Shown here one piece after another: positions 63,235-64,000 of a stretch of DNA of 64,000 bases. The notes beneath the pieces were generated by a model that had not been told where the DNA came from, made no database searches, and was given only the letters and a program-made list of their open reading frames with translations. The stretch covers positions 3,844,001 to 3,908,000 of the forward strand of contig OY970069.1 of NCBI GenBank assembly GCA_963705325.1, in the 5' to 3' direction. This stretch comes from DATARH01 sp963705325. GTDB lineage: Bacteria; Pseudomonadota; Alphaproteobacteria; ATCC43930; CGMCC-115725. The position numbers were made by a program, and so were the translations under genes. How positions within the stretch are numbered: the first letter of the stretch is position 1; each line of letters begins with the position of its first letter.

Positions 63235-64000
63235 TCACTCCGCGGCAGCGAGCAGCGGCGGGTCCTCGATGTAGCTTCTGGCGAGGCGCCGACCGGTCTC
63301 GCGCATCAGCTTCTTGTCGGCCTCATCGGTTTTTGCCGGCGGGATGCGTAGGACGGTGTTGTTGCAATAAGTCGGGATTACCCCGCCGCCATTGGGAAAC
63401 AGGCCGACCGGGTCCTGCCCCTCCTTCACCGCCTTGATGCCCTTGCGGATCTGGTTGCGCAGCATGGTGATGCCGCGGTCGGTGGTGCCGAGATGCTCCA
63501 TACCGTGAACCGCGATCGGACGCTGCGACACCTGCGCCTCGAAATCCTGTGGCCGTCGCTGAGCTTCCTCGTAGGTATCGGGCGGCATCTGTCCAGCCAG
63601 CATCTGCGAGCGGTCGGCCCACCAGTCCGGCGTTTCGACACCCGGCGTCTCGCTGACATGGCGCAGCTCGATGTACATCGAGTTGGTGTCGTCGATCGGC
63701 ACGACCCACCGGCTCATCATCGGACCGCTGAACGAAATTTCATGCTGACCGGTTTCCCAGACGGGCGCCACCTGCTGCAAATTGGGCAGCACATTCTCGA
63801 CCGAGCGCGACCAGATGTTGTCGCCGACCCGGCGGGTGGCGATGTAGATGATCCCGACCGGTGTCTCGGCGAATTCCAATTCCGGCAGGACGCCGAACTC
63901 GTCGGTGAACACCGCGCCGCTGACGATCGTGTGCAGGAACGCGGTATGGATCGCGTCCATCGTGTTTTCAAGGATTTGCAGATAGTTGCACGGGTAGATG
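63235..64000 (-). CDS. Rieske non-haem iron oxygenase, alpha subunit, C-terminal part (cut by window edge)
   Basis: The frame enters the window at base 64000 as IYPCNYLQILENTMDAIHTAFLH and ends at 63235. This is the catalytic-domain start of phthalate-type ring-hydroxylating/demethylating oxygenases: NYLQILEN and the iron ligands DxxHxxFLH (with Asp from a later strand). The Rieske cluster domain lies beyond the window. The C-terminal Ala/Glu-rich end is LARSYIEDPPLLAAAE. Substrate unknown. Confidence 0.82.
   Translation of the reverse strand, partial: IYPCNYLQILENTMDAIHTAFLHTIVSGAVFTDEFGVLPELEFAETPVGIIYIATRRVGDNIWSRSVENVLPNLQQVAPVWETGQHEISFSGPMMSRWVVPIDDTNSMYIELRHVSETPGVETPDWWADRSQMLAGQMPPDTYEEAQRRPQDFEAQVSQRPIAVHGMEHLGTTDRGITMLRNQIRKGIKAVKEGQDPVGLFPNGGGVIPTYCNNTVLRIPPAKTDEADKKLMRETGRRLARSYIEDPPLLAAAE

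Noticed and set aside
48349..64000. Genomic island with integrase and attachment sites
   Set aside because: The region is accessory in content, but no integrase, transposase, tRNA target or flanking direct repeat is visible.

Overview
The window looks like a chromosome segment of a high-GC alphaproteobacterium, possibly from the Rhodospirillales or a neighbouring lineage. No rRNA or tRNA is visible, so the rank below class is inference. The evidence is the run dusB-ntrB-ntrC-ntrY-ntrX-(D-amino-acid transaminase)-hfq-hflX, a fused ispDF, a pyruvate dehydrogenase E1 beta with its own lipoyl domain, a fused trpEG behind a Trp-codon attenuator, and the order eno-ftsB-pdhABC-lpdA-lipA-ratA.

Layout. 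1-4.6 kb: wall and replication operon (dacC-tmk-holB-tatD-metallo-beta-lactamase), each gene coupled or nearly coupled to the next. 4.6-11 kb: small accessory genes (three GNAT acetyltransferases, a GFA-type zinc protein, a PCMT-like methyltransferase, mazG), then a 570-bp stretch without a recognisable gene and an autotransporter-type outer-membrane protein. 11-21.5 kb (minus strand): tRNA-dihydrouridine synthase, the NtrBC and NtrYX nitrogen-sensing systems, D-amino-acid transaminase, HAD phosphatase, Hfq and HflX. 21.6-23.9 kb: ispDF, pgpA, cinA. A TIR-WD40 gene (24.0-25.5 kb) is inserted before the lipoate/PDH block (25.5-32.1 kb). 32.2-40.5 kb: ftsB, eno, a predicted YopT-like cysteine peptidase, kdsA, pyrG, secG, tpiA, ppiD. 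40.5-48.4 kb: tryptophan and molybdopterin genes, with trpEG under a leaderless trpL attenuator, then trpD, a fused trpC-moaC reading frame and moeA. From 48.3 kb to the end the conserved order breaks and an accessory region follows: EmrAB efflux with an FAD oxidase, RidA, cupin, ThDP enzyme, TauD dioxygenase, cytochrome b561, ilvD, crcB, luciferase-like flavin enzyme, quinone reductase and a cut-off Rieske oxygenase.

The most notable points are: (1) a textbook trp attenuator whose promoter places the transcript start on the A of the trpL ATG; (2) a seamless TrpC-MoaC fusion; (3) about eighteen single-base indels packed into 25.6-31.0 kb, in ratA, lipA, lpdA, pdhC and pdhB, mostly compensated within a gene, which reads as a local sequence-quality problem rather than gene decay; isolated indels also hit ntrC and ridA; (4) two genes (tmk, hflX) whose only sensible start is a CTG overlapping the previous stop as CTGA; (5) a TIR-WD40 protein and a C58-like peptidase, each inserted singly between housekeeping genes. 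I did not find a multi-gene defence or biosynthetic system that I could call new.
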